Below, one piece after another: positions 53,416 to 61,904 of a stretch of 64,000 nt of DNA (positions are counted from its first letter, which is position 1; the number at the start of each line of letters is the position of its first letter). Position numbers and translations under genes: made by a program. A model generated the notes under the pieces. That model was given only the letters and a program-made list of their open reading frames with translations, was not told the DNA's origin and made no database searches. This DNA is from Verrucomicrobiaceae bacterium (lineage in GTDB: Bacteria; Verrucomicrobiota; Verrucomicrobiia; Verrucomicrobiales; Verrucomicrobiaceae), in assembly GCA_016795365.1 (NCBI GenBank), contig JAEUHN010000051.1, positions 62,001-126,000 of the forward strand, given 5' to 3'.

Positions 53416-54155
53416 ACGCCAAACAAATGCTTCATCTCCGCATCGACTTCGGATGGATCAGCCACGGTCATCTCCACTTGCGCACGCACACCATGACGAA
53501 ATCGCCTCCGCAAGCGATGCACCGCCACGGCGAAGGCCTGTGGCGTGAGACCGATCGGACCGCACACACTCGCGTAGCCATCCTCACCCGAATCCGCGGT
53601 TAAATACGGCTCCAAGGCCTTGAAGACGTCGCTGCGGCCCGATGCGGTGTATTCCTCGCGCAAGCTGGCCAGCGCGCGGTCCATAAGGATGAGCGCCCAG
53701 TTCTGATCGAAGGCTTCCCCTGGGCTCAACGAGGGTGAGGCAACCTCCCGGAACCAGGTCTCGCCCTCGTCGGTATTCAATGACAGCGGCATCTCGCCCG
53801 CGCCGCGCTTCTGGGCGTTGCGATCACGCCAATGGTCCGCGATCAGATGATCCAGCGCCGCGAGCAGGAAGGAGCGGAACCTTCCCCGCGATTGATCCGC
53901 ACGACCGAAAGACTGCCGCCGAAGCAGGCGCGCAAAGAAGTCCTGCGTGAGATCTTGGGCATCCGCCGATGAATAGCCACGCCTGCGCAGCTCGCCGTAA
54001 ACCGGCTTCCAGTAAGCACGGCAAAGGTCACCGATGGCCTGCTCCGCGCCTGCGTCATCTTTGGCCAGGGCAAGGAGCGACCATCGCGTGGCGGGAAACG
54101 CACCGGCACGGGAGGAAGAGTTTTCGGATCGCTCAATCCTGGGAGAGTCAGGCAT
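53412..54155 (-). CDS. ECF-type RNA polymerase sigma factor (planctomycete/verrucomicrobial class)
   Basis: The protein has 247 residues from ATG 54155 (MPDSPRIERSEN); an ATG at 54197 adds 14 residues. The PATRWSLL start and AYWKPVYGELRRRGYSSADAQDLTQDFFARLL (region 2) are typical of the PVC-group ECF family. The region-4 HTH is near the end (SVCGPIGLTPQAFAVAVHRLRRRFRHGVRAQV). Its stop overlaps the kinase start by ATGA, so the two are translationally coupled. No anti-sigma factor is adjacent; the kinase is the likely controller, as known for ECF-kinase pairs. Confidence 0.92.
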   Translation of the reverse strand: MPDSPRIERSENSSSRAGAFPATRWSLLALAKDDAGAEQAIGDLCRAYWKPVYGELRRRGYSSADAQDLTQDFFARLLRRQSFGRADQSRGRFRSFLLAALDHLIADHWRDRNAQKRGAGEMPLSLNTDEGETWFREVASPSLSPGEAFDQNWALILMDRALASLREEYTASGRSDVFKALEPYLTADSGEDGYASVCGPIGLTPQAFAVAVHRLRRRFRHGVRAQVEMTVADPSEVDAEMKHLFGV

Positions 54156-54222
54156 GTGCTTACGCTGGCGAGGTCTCTGCATTTTGACAAGGCTCATCCA
54201 TTGAGCCCCCTGACACCGAACC

Positions 54223-55731
54223 CTATCTCACATAGACCGCATAAAGCTTAGCCGCGCTCTTCGTTGCAAAGTTCACGCGCAGAACGATGCGCTTGTCTTG
54301 CGGCAACGGCTTCGACCACGCGATGGTTTGATGCAGGCCCCTTTGTGTCACGGTCGCGGTGTAGCCATCGAGAGGATGATCGAGGTGGTCGAGCAACTGC
54401 ACGTTCAGCGGTGAGGCGTCGCTTACGCCATCAACGTTGAGCGCGATCTCGCTGGCGATGAAGGGGCTGGTGACGACGTGCGCGTCGTTGTCCTCCACCT
54501 TGGGAGAGAGGTAGCCGAAGCCATCGCGGCGCAGCGTAGCGAGGCCGATGTCCATGTGCTCAAGCACGCCGCCGGTGTCCCAGTGCGAATACCAGATCAT
54601 GGTCTTGTCGCCTTCATTCACAAAGGCGTGGCCTTGCAGGATCGCCACGTCGTCCCACTCGCCGTCTTTGCCGCGCGGGATCATTTTGAAGCCGGGAACG
54701 GGTTCCCGGAAGTGCACGCCGTCGTTGCTGATCACGAGGCCGAGATCGACATGCACACCGTAGTTCCAGCTCTTGCCTTTCGGGGGCGGTTGCTCAGCAT
54801 CCTGCCACAGACCATTGAGGCCGACGAGCACATTGCCACGGTTCCAGATGCCCGCGCCCATGTGACCTTGCTGGCCTTTCACTGGCGGCTCGGCGAGCTG
54901 CCCAGTGCGGGCAAGCGAGAGTGCTTTGGCTTGCGACCAATTCACGAAGTCCGGCGAACGATACGCCAGCGTCACGCGACCCACATCACTGCCGTCCGCA
55001 CGCCAAGCCCAGGGCGAGAGCAACTGACCCGTGGTGTAGTAGAAGTCGCCAAAGCGATACAGGCCGCTGACCTCGAAGCGCTCGCCACCTGCGTTCGCGG
55101 GACGATCCCCAACGCACTTCCACGTCAGTCCATCCGCGCTGGTCGCGGTGATGGTTGCGCCCCATCGTTTTTCATTGGGACCGATCTTGCTACGCCCACC
55201 CTTCACGTCCTCGATGGGCATGTGGGCGATGAAGGCGCACTTGTAGCGTTTGGTCGCGTCGGGCTCGTTCGGTTCGTAGAGCACGGAGAGGAAGTCGTTC
55301 ACGCGCGTCATCGAGTGCACCTCGCTCTCGATGAGGCAGATGTTGTTCTTCTTGCTGCCATTGAACTCCATGAGGCCCAGCTCTGGCTTCGTCCAGTTCA
55401 CGCCGTCCTTGCTCTCGGCGTAGCACATCGGTCGCCACCAGCCCGGCGCCTGGCCTTTGACAATCTCTTTCTCCACCATGCCGAGATACCACATGCGGAA
55501 GGTGTCGCCGGTCTTCAGCACGGTGCCGTAAAGAATCGCGTGCCCCGCATCAGCAGAGCTCGGCGGACCGCTGCGCAGCACCGGATTGGCAGGATGCTTC
55601 GTGGCTGGCACGAGCGTGAGCTTGAGATTGTGCTGCCACGCGAGATTGACGTCGTCAAAAGCGAAGAAAGTCTGCTCCGCCGCATGGACATGCAGCGCAA
55701 AAAGGGCCATGAGGCAGAGACGAAGATTCAT
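54223..55731 (-). CDS. Secreted five-bladed propeller protein (GH43/GH32-like), paralogue A
   Basis: The protein has 502 residues from ATG 55731 (signal peptide MNLRLCLMALFALHVHA). Blade-like repeats are MWYLGMVEKEI, YAESKDGVNWTKPELGLMEFNGSKKNN, AYRSPDFVNWSQAK, NRGNVLVGLNGLW and LVISNDGVHFREP. The arrangement follows glycoside hydrolase clan GH-F/J-type propellers. A C-terminal beta-sandwich follows from about residue 400. Catalytic residues could not be assigned. It is a paralogue of the next gene upstream, sharing NRGNVL, DGEWD and LSNDG stretches. Confidence 0.8.
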   Translation of the reverse strand: MNLRLCLMALFALHVHAAEQTFFAFDDVNLAWQHNLKLTLVPATKHPANPVLRSGPPSSADAGHAILYGTVLKTGDTFRMWYLGMVEKEIVKGQAPGWWRPMCYAESKDGVNWTKPELGLMEFNGSKKNNICLIESEVHSMTRVNDFLSVLYEPNEPDATKRYKCAFIAHMPIEDVKGGRSKIGPNEKRWGATITATSADGLTWKCVGDRPANAGGERFEVSGLYRFGDFYYTTGQLLSPWAWRADGSDVGRVTLAYRSPDFVNWSQAKALSLARTGQLAEPPVKGQQGHMGAGIWNRGNVLVGLNGLWQDAEQPPPKGKSWNYGVHVDLGLVISNDGVHFREPVPGFKMIPRGKDGEWDDVAILQGHAFVNEGDKTMIWYSHWDTGGVLEHMDIGLATLRRDGFGYLSPKVEDNDAHVVTSPFIASEIALNVDGVSDASPLNVQLLDHLDHPLDGYTATVTQRGLHQTIAWSKPLPQDKRIVLRVNFATKSAAKLYAVYVR

Positions 55732-55776
55732 GACTCGATTGTGATCCCCTGGCACGTGGCTACCAGCGCAACATCT

Positions 55777-55795
55777 TGGTCCGTTAAGCGGACCA
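55777..55795. promoter_or_regulatory. 7-bp stem-loop between the two propeller genes
   Basis: TGGTCCG and CGGACCA flank TTAAG. It lies 46 bp upstream of the paralogue A start and about 50 bp after the paralogue B stop. It could be an operator or an RNA stabiliser; there is no T-tract for a classical terminator. Confidence 0.35.
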
Positions 55796-55844
55796 GAAAC
55801 TGAACTGGTGCGCGCCTATGCGAGCAGAGCCACCATCAAATCGG

Positions 55845-57392
55845 TCATTGCCCTTCGGCAATGTAGATCGCGCTGAGCCGAATGTCCGAGCGTTTCTCCC
55901 CATCAAAAACAAGTCGCAGCCGCACCTTGTCGGGCAGCTTCAGATGGGGGGCCATCTCGATCGGCACCTGAAAGCCGCTTTGACGAACAAGAGTCTCTGA
56001 CCCAGGAATCGGCTGTTCACGAGCATCAAGCAATTCGACCTGCAACTCGGCTTGTTCACCGAGCCCCACCGCATTGACAAAGAAGCGAGGTCTCGTGATC
56101 GGAATCGCGGCTGTGATCAGTTCCGCCGTGACGCGAGGCAATTGATAGTCTCCTGGACCTTCATTGGACAAGTCCACGCGGAGATCACCAAAGCGATCCC
56201 GTGGCAGCATCGCGATGCCCACGCCACCACGTTTCACCTCGGGGCCGCCTGTGGCTCTAGGATCCCACGCGCCATAATACACGAAGGTCTGCTCACCGAT
56301 GTTCTCGAAGCCCTGCCCTTGAATCACGCCGCCCTGATCCCATTCGCCGTCCTTGCCTCGCTCCAGGAAGGTCCACTCGTGGAGTGGCTCACGAAAGTTC
56401 TCACCATCGTTGCTGAGCACCAAACCGAGATCGACGGACACGTCTTTCCACTCAGCAGCTCCATGCCAGCGACCTGAAATGCCGAGCAGGACATTGCCGC
56501 GATTCCACACGGCGATCCCCTCGTGGTTCTGCTCACCCTCCCGACTTCGCCCCGCTCCAAGGTATTCAAACTGTGCAGTGCGAACAAACGCGAGAGTGCT
56601 CGTAGCAGACCAGTTCACAAAGTCCGCGCTGCGGTGGAGTCGCACCACGCGGCCCTGATAATGATAGGTCGAGGGCATGGCGTTCTGAGCCGTCAGGACA
56701 TACTGACCTCCCCACTGGTAGAGTCCACAGGCAGGCTCCAAGTGAAAGCCCGGCACCAACAGATCCTCTCGGCGCAGTTCACCTTTTAGCGGTTTCACTT
56801 CCTTGACCGGACGCCATCTCAACCCATCGACGCTCACGAAAGGCAGCAGCGTGCCCAGCCTCGTATGGTGACGAAAATAGACATGCGTGACCATCTTGTA
56901 TCGCCTTGAAGGATCGGGGTCAGCCTCGTCTTTGATCACCTTCAAGTTCACAAAGCCCCAGTCGCCGTCGACATCGACGAGGTTGTTTTCCTTGCTGCCT
57001 CGAAACTCCACCAAGCCCAGGCGAGGCTTCACCCAATGAACCCCGTCCGTGCTCTCCGCATAAGCCGCCCGCCAGCGCGTGGACGGAGCTTTGCTCCTCA
57101 CCTCGTCATCGAAGGCGACATACCACATGCGATACCTGGCCCCATCTTTGATGATCGAGCCGTAAAACTGGACACCATGCGCATCGGGTGATCCCGGTTC
57201 ACCACGCTGCAACACGGGATTCATCGGATGCCGCTCGGGCTGTCGCATCTCCAGCCGGAGGTTCTGCGTGTGAGGAATGGCAACGTTATCGAAGGCAAAC
57301 AAGGTCACCGCCTTGCTCTCATCGAATAGCTCGCCCGCTCTGAGGCTGGCCATGGCTATGACGATGGAGAGAGCGAGGTGGTAGCCGTTCAT
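55845..57392 (-). CDS. Secreted five-bladed propeller protein (GH43/GH32-like), paralogue B
   Basis: The protein has 515 residues from ATG 57392 (signal peptide MNGYHLALSIVIAMASLRA). The frame runs open to 57638, but the extra residues are not signal-like and are rejected. Shared blades with paralogue A include RMWYVAFDD, YAESTDGVHWVKPRLGLVEFRGSKENN, SADFVNWSA, NRGNVLLGISGRW and LSNDGENFREP. The C-terminus is a beta-sandwich. It is probably secreted and acts on glycans, by context only. An aldo/keto reductase lies upstream on the same strand. Confidence 0.82.
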   Translation of the reverse strand: MNGYHLALSIVIAMASLRAGELFDESKAVTLFAFDNVAIPHTQNLRLEMRQPERHPMNPVLQRGEPGSPDAHGVQFYGSIIKDGARYRMWYVAFDDEVRSKAPSTRWRAAYAESTDGVHWVKPRLGLVEFRGSKENNLVDVDGDWGFVNLKVIKDEADPDPSRRYKMVTHVYFRHHTRLGTLLPFVSVDGLRWRPVKEVKPLKGELRREDLLVPGFHLEPACGLYQWGGQYVLTAQNAMPSTYHYQGRVVRLHRSADFVNWSATSTLAFVRTAQFEYLGAGRSREGEQNHEGIAVWNRGNVLLGISGRWHGAAEWKDVSVDLGLVLSNDGENFREPLHEWTFLERGKDGEWDQGGVIQGQGFENIGEQTFVYYGAWDPRATGGPEVKRGGVGIAMLPRDRFGDLRVDLSNEGPGDYQLPRVTAELITAAIPITRPRFFVNAVGLGEQAELQVELLDAREQPIPGSETLVRQSGFQVPIEMAPHLKLPDKVRLRLVFDGEKRSDIRLSAIYIAEGQ

Positions 57393-57519
57393 AGGGGAGG
57401 ACAGTCTTTTCGATTCAATCCCGGACGATCGCAATTTGAATGAAAGCGATGACCGAAATGACCAGAACTTCACCCAAGACGACTCAGAGTTGAGCAGATC
57501 CGAACGCATCGAACAGGAC

Positions 57520-58353
57520 TTACCGAAACACCTCAAGCATCTCAGCCATAACCTCTTCATCACCGAACTCGCTCGCCGCAATAGCTTGATCCAGATGCGC
57601 AGGCGAACGTCCACCGACGAGCACTGTGTCAATGCCACGCTGGTGCAATGCCCATGCTAGCGCCAGGTGGGTCTGCGAATGTCCCGTGCGCATCGCGATG
57701 GCTTCGAGCTTGGCAAGACGTTGGTAGGCCGACTCGTGGAAATACACCTGCTGATGACCGGGAATGATCTCGAAGCGTGAGCCTGCTTGAACGCCGCTTT
57801 GATGCTTGCCGGTCAGAAACCCAGCGCCCAACGGACTATAGGTAACGATGGCGATGCTATTCGCAGCACAGTGACAGCGCAGTTCAGCACTCACATCGCT
57901 CACAGCGAGGTTGTGATTGTTTTGAACGACGCTGAAGCGAGAGCCCGCGGAGCGCAGTTGATCGAGTGAAACGTTGCTGACGCCCAGCTTCCTGACCAAG
58001 CCTTTGCTCACCAGAGCATCGAGCGTCGATCCGCAATGAAGAGCCGTCTCATGCCATTGATGCAGGTAGAGCAGATCGATTTGTTCAAGGCCCAGCCGGT
58101 CCAAATTGGGACGAATGTCGATGCGATCATACGGAGGCAGCACCTTGGTCGCGATGATGATGCTCTCGGGTCTTCGCGAGGCGAGCCATCGACCGAGGAT
58201 GGCTTCGGAAGCTCCGCCACCATAGGCTGCTGCGGTGTCGAAGTGCCGAACGCCTCGCTCATAGGCATGATCAAGCAGGGCGAAGGACGCAGCTTCATCA
58301 ATCTCTCGTCCGAAGGTGACACAACCGAGTCCGATCTGAGGTGAGTGGATCAT
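57520..58353 (-). CDS. Aldo/keto reductase
   Basis: This 277-residue TIM-barrel oxidoreductase is NADPH-dependent by family. The tetrad is visible: Asp and Tyr in RHFDTAAAYGGGASE, Lys in IATKVLPP and His in DLLYLHQWHE. The cofactor-binding end includes VLVGGRSPAHLDQAI. ATG 58353 (MIHSPQIGLGCVTFG) is chosen from a longer open frame because the family starts at LGLGT-like residues. It is divergent from the next propeller gene, sharing a 163-bp promoter region. Confidence 0.92.
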   Translation of the reverse strand: MIHSPQIGLGCVTFGREIDEAASFALLDHAYERGVRHFDTAAAYGGGASEAILGRWLASRRPESIIIATKVLPPYDRIDIRPNLDRLGLEQIDLLYLHQWHETALHCGSTLDALVSKGLVRKLGVSNVSLDQLRSAGSRFSVVQNNHNLAVSDVSAELRCHCAANSIAIVTYSPLGAGFLTGKHQSGVQAGSRFEIIPGHQQVYFHESAYQRLAKLEAIAMRTGHSQTHLALAWALHQRGIDTVLVGGRSPAHLDQAIAASEFGDEEVMAEMLEVFR

Positions 58354-58516
58354 GACGAGAGTGGGCTCATGGAAGCGTCGGCAGATTCTTACAACGCCAA
58401 AGGTCGCCCATGCTTGCCGACTTCGTCGGGTATCTCGGAGCAGGCCATGCACTCCATGAATAAGTCGGCAGGTTCGCTTCCGAAACAACGTAGAGGAGGG
58501 ACCGCCACCGCATCTC

Positions 58517-59989
58517 ATGAAACGCATCGCCCTCCTCCTCGCCCTTGGTTGCACGCTCCAGGCTGCTGACCCGATCAACATCGGCAGCCGCCGCGAGCTG
58601 TTCGTGGATCGATTTCTCATCGATACCCTCAGCCGCACAGAACTGCGACTTCAGACTCCCCGTGACGAAGGTGTGGCGTTCAATTTCGACAAGCCATGGG
58701 AAGGTCTCTTCAGCGGCTATGCAACGATCATGACGCTCGAAGATGGAAGCCTGCGCGCCTACTATCGTGGCAAGGCCGTGGCGAACAAAGATGGCAGCGA
58801 GGAAGAACTCACTTGCTGTGCGGAGTCCACGGATGGCCGCACCTGGACCAAGCCAGAGCTGGGCATCTATGAAGTGATGGGCACCAAACAAAACAATGTG
58901 GTGCTAATGAAGGCGAACCAAGCCACGCACAACCTCAGCCCCTTCCGCGATCTGCATCCGGGAGTGCCTGCGGACGGACGCTTCAAAGCGCTCGGCGGCA
59001 CGATGCAGGGAGGTGGTTTGTTCGCCTGGAAATCGCCCGACGGCTATCGCTGGCAGAAGATGACGGAAGCGGCGGTGATCACACAGGCGATGGTTCCGTT
59101 CAAATACATGTTCGACTCGCAGAACGTGCCGTTTTGGTCCGAGGCGGAGGGCAAGTATGTGGCCTACTATCGCGTGTTCGAGGGCGGCATTCGTCGCATT
59201 GTGCGCAGTGAGAGCACGGACTTCCTGAAGTGGTCGGCACCGGTGCTGATGGAGTATCGCAATCCCGAGATGGAAGCTCCGATCGAGCATCTCTACACCA
59301 ATCAAACCCACGCCTACTTCCGCGCTCCGCATCTCTATGTGTCCATCGCGGCGCGCTTCATGCCGAAACGTCAGGTGCTCACCGAAGCGCAGGCGAAGGC
59401 GATCAATGTCAATCCCGGCTACTTCAAGGACACCTCGGACGCCATCTTCATGACCACGCGTCCGATTGAGGGCAAGGAGCATCTCGGCCATTACGACCGC
59501 ACCTTTTTGGAAGGCTTCATCAAGGGCGGCATCGGCGCGCAGAACTGGGTCTCGCGCACCAACTACCCAGCGCTCAACGTGGTGCCGACAGGTCCCAACG
59601 AGATGTCCGTCTTCGTGAATCAAGACTACGCCCAGCCCACCGCCCACCTGCGTCGCTACTCACTGCGCACCGATGGCTTCGCGTCCTTGCACTGTCCGTA
59701 TGCAGGCGGTCATGCCATCACGAAGCCGTTCATCTTCGAAGGTCGTGAGCTGTCGCTCAACTTCTCCACGTCCGCTGCTGGTGGTGTGAAGATCGGCTTT
59801 GAAGATGCCGAAGGCAAAGCGATCCCCGGCTTCTCCATCGACGATGCGGTGACGCAAATCGGCAATGAGATTGATCGTCGTGTGAGCTGGAAATCCGGCA
59901 CCGATGTCAGCTCGCTCGCTGGCAAACCCGTCCGCCTGCGGATCTCAATGAAGGACGCCGACATCTTCTCCTTCCAGTTCACAAAGTAG
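58517..59989 (+). CDS. Secreted propeller protein (GH43/GH32-like), third copy
   Basis: The protein has 490 residues with a signal peptide (MKRIALLLALGCTLQAA). It follows the same scheme as the two minus-strand paralogues: INIGSRRELFVDRFLID, ATIMTLEDGSLRAYYRG, CAESTDGRTWTKPELGIYEV, SESTDFLKWSAP and a terminal beta-sandwich (VSWKSGTDVSSLAGKPVRLRISMKDADIFSFQF). Identity to the others is low. Its substrate is unknown. The SGNH esterase gene starts 3 bp after its stop, so they form an operon. Confidence 0.82.
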   Translation: MKRIALLLALGCTLQAADPINIGSRRELFVDRFLIDTLSRTELRLQTPRDEGVAFNFDKPWEGLFSGYATIMTLEDGSLRAYYRGKAVANKDGSEEELTCCAESTDGRTWTKPELGIYEVMGTKQNNVVLMKANQATHNLSPFRDLHPGVPADGRFKALGGTMQGGGLFAWKSPDGYRWQKMTEAAVITQAMVPFKYMFDSQNVPFWSEAEGKYVAYYRVFEGGIRRIVRSESTDFLKWSAPVLMEYRNPEMEAPIEHLYTNQTHAYFRAPHLYVSIAARFMPKRQVLTEAQAKAINVNPGYFKDTSDAIFMTTRPIEGKEHLGHYDRTFLEGFIKGGIGAQNWVSRTNYPALNVVPTGPNEMSVFVNQDYAQPTAHLRRYSLRTDGFASLHCPYAGGHAITKPFIFEGRELSLNFSTSAAGGVKIGFEDAEGKAIPGFSIDDAVTQIGNEIDRRVSWKSGTDVSSLAGKPVRLRISMKDADIFSFQFTK

Positions 59990-59992
59990 TCC

Positions 59993-61660
59993 ATGAAGCC
60001 TCTCCTGTGTCTCGCGGGCATCAGCCTTGCGGCCTTCATTCACGCAGCCGAAACGCAACCCATCGTCGGCATCTGGCTGATGGGGCAGTCGCTCTGCGAT
60101 GGCTCGGAGTCGCTACCGCTGGTGACGCCTAAAGACACGGGGTTTGGCAACTACGCGTTCAAACGTGGAGTGCGGACCTGGTTGCCCAAGGACAACTCAT
60201 TGACGCCAGAGAAGCGACCCGAGGAGCAGTCCGCGTTGGTGCCGCTGACAGCGCAAGCCAATGGCGGTCTCGGTGAGACCGTCGCGAATGGTTTGGCAGA
60301 TCATCTGTCGTCTGCACTGCGGTCTGACAACAAGCCGGTGCCGCATCATCTCGTTGCCTGCGCCGGGCAAGGTGGTCGCCAGATTCAGGAACTCTCCCGT
60401 GCGGATCTCTCCAACGATCCACGCACGCCCGACAGCCGGAAGCATGGTGGCGGCTACTTCCTCACGAGTCTGGACGATGCACGACGTGCCATGCAGCAGG
60501 CGAAGTCGCTCGGCACCACGTTCCGCATCGGTGCGCTGTATTGGATGCAAGGCGAAGGCAACGGTGGCCCCACGGGCGGCATCATGCCCACGCGATGGGA
60601 TGCGGAGTTGCCGCGTAGGGAGGGACTCGCGTGGTATCGTGATCAACTCATCGCCTATCGCAAGCAGTGGTCGGCTGATCTTTGCTCGATCACAGGTCAG
60701 ACCGGTGAGTTGCCCATGTTCGTCTATCAAACCCTCGGCCCCGCGGGCGATGCCCAACTCATGGCCGCAGATGCTGATCCGCACATTCACATGGTGGGGC
60801 CGCACTATGCCGTGCCGAGTGCGATCAACAGCTTGTATCCGCCTGCTCGTCACGGTGATCCCATTCACCTGTCCGCCGATGGCGAACGCTGGTGGGGCGA
60901 GCAGGTCGGCAAGGTGATGCACCGTGTGCTGCATCGCGGTGAACGGTGGCAACCATTGCGTCCGAAGAGCGCGAAGCTCGATGCGACTCGCGACAGCGTG
61001 CTCATCGAGTTCACCGTGCCGCGTCCGCCACTTTTCGTGGACACCACGTTTCTTGCCCAACAAGAGATTGCCACCAACGGAGGCTTCTCATCACTCGCAG
61101 GTTTTCAGGTGCGCGACAAATCGGGCCAGGCCCTCACACTGGTCAGTGTCGAGGTGGCAGACTCAACGACCTTGCGTCTTCGCCTCGCGAAACCCGTAGC
61201 ATCCGGTCAGACCTGCAAGATCAGCTATGGTCATCCTTACACCACCGCCCTCGGCAGCATCGCCGCCTTGCGCCCAGGTCCCGAAACCAAGGGCCAGGCC
61301 ACGGAAGAGATGGTGCTCACGAAGAGTGCTGCCAAGGCCTTGAAGCCGTTGGTGGACGAAGGTGCCTTCCTGGTCACCAACACCACCGGCACCAATACTC
61401 GTGCTCCCGTGCGTTGGATCAGCGAAGAGAAGGGCGTGACCGTGCTGCGTTACGAAACTCGGGAGTTGCGCAACAAGGTCCCCTTTGCCATCGGCCAGAC
61501 CGTGGTCGCCCAGCGCTCCTTCAGCTACGGCAACATCCGCGACTCCGATCCCGAGCCCTCTACGCATACCTTTGCCGATGCCGGCTATGGCACTCGTGTG
61601 GGCAAGCCGTATCCGCTATGGAACTGGTGCGTGCTGTTCTCGGATCTTCCTGCCAACTGA
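59993..61660 (+). CDS. Secreted SGNH hydrolase of the SASA/sialate O-acetylesterase type
   Basis: The protein has 555 residues with a signal peptide (MKPLLCLAGISLAAFIHAA). SGNH motifs are IWLMGQSLCDG (Ser in block I), GALYWMQGEGNG (block III-like) and GDPIHLSADGERWW (the Asp/His block). These match sialate O-acetylesterase-like carbohydrate esterases. The C-terminal 200 residues form beta-sandwich modules (SLAGFQVRDKSGQALTLVSVEVAD). With the propeller gene just before it, it probably deacylates a glycan. Confidence 0.85.
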   Translation: MKPLLCLAGISLAAFIHAAETQPIVGIWLMGQSLCDGSESLPLVTPKDTGFGNYAFKRGVRTWLPKDNSLTPEKRPEEQSALVPLTAQANGGLGETVANGLADHLSSALRSDNKPVPHHLVACAGQGGRQIQELSRADLSNDPRTPDSRKHGGGYFLTSLDDARRAMQQAKSLGTTFRIGALYWMQGEGNGGPTGGIMPTRWDAELPRREGLAWYRDQLIAYRKQWSADLCSITGQTGELPMFVYQTLGPAGDAQLMAADADPHIHMVGPHYAVPSAINSLYPPARHGDPIHLSADGERWWGEQVGKVMHRVLHRGERWQPLRPKSAKLDATRDSVLIEFTVPRPPLFVDTTFLAQQEIATNGGFSSLAGFQVRDKSGQALTLVSVEVADSTTLRLRLAKPVASGQTCKISYGHPYTTALGSIAALRPGPETKGQATEEMVLTKSAAKALKPLVDEGAFLVTNTTGTNTRAPVRWISEEKGVTVLRYETRELRNKVPFAIGQTVVAQRSFSYGNIRDSDPEPSTHTFADAGYGTRVGKPYPLWNWCVLFSDLPAN

Positions 61661-61904
61661 ATAACAAACAGACGCCCACGGCTCCCACCTGAACGTTGTG
61701 ATCACGGTTGTGCTGCAGACGTGACCCCTGGTCAACAGCATCTAAGGCTTCGTGAGGCGATCATCGGCTCTGCCATGGAACGACGACCGAATGACGAGCA
61801 GGCTCCACAATGGGCTAGCGTGGTCGGAGAAGGCATCAATGGGACGAATTTGCATGATCACACCAACTACCGCGACCACCCACGCTCACGATCTCTGCGG
61901 TTGC

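Noticed and set aside
57393-57638. N-terminal extension of propeller paralogue B
   Set aside because: The extra 82 residues are Arg/Ser/Leu-rich without signal character and precede a clear signal peptide at 57392.
58417-58429. CCGAC-TTC-GTCGG mini-hairpin in the aldo/keto-reductase divergent region
   Set aside because: A 5-bp stem is common by chance in G+C-rich DNA; nothing else supports it.
61661-61904. Possible small or decayed gene downstream of the SGNH esterase
   Set aside because: Open frames exist on both strands, but none has a ribosome site, motif or support from neighbours.
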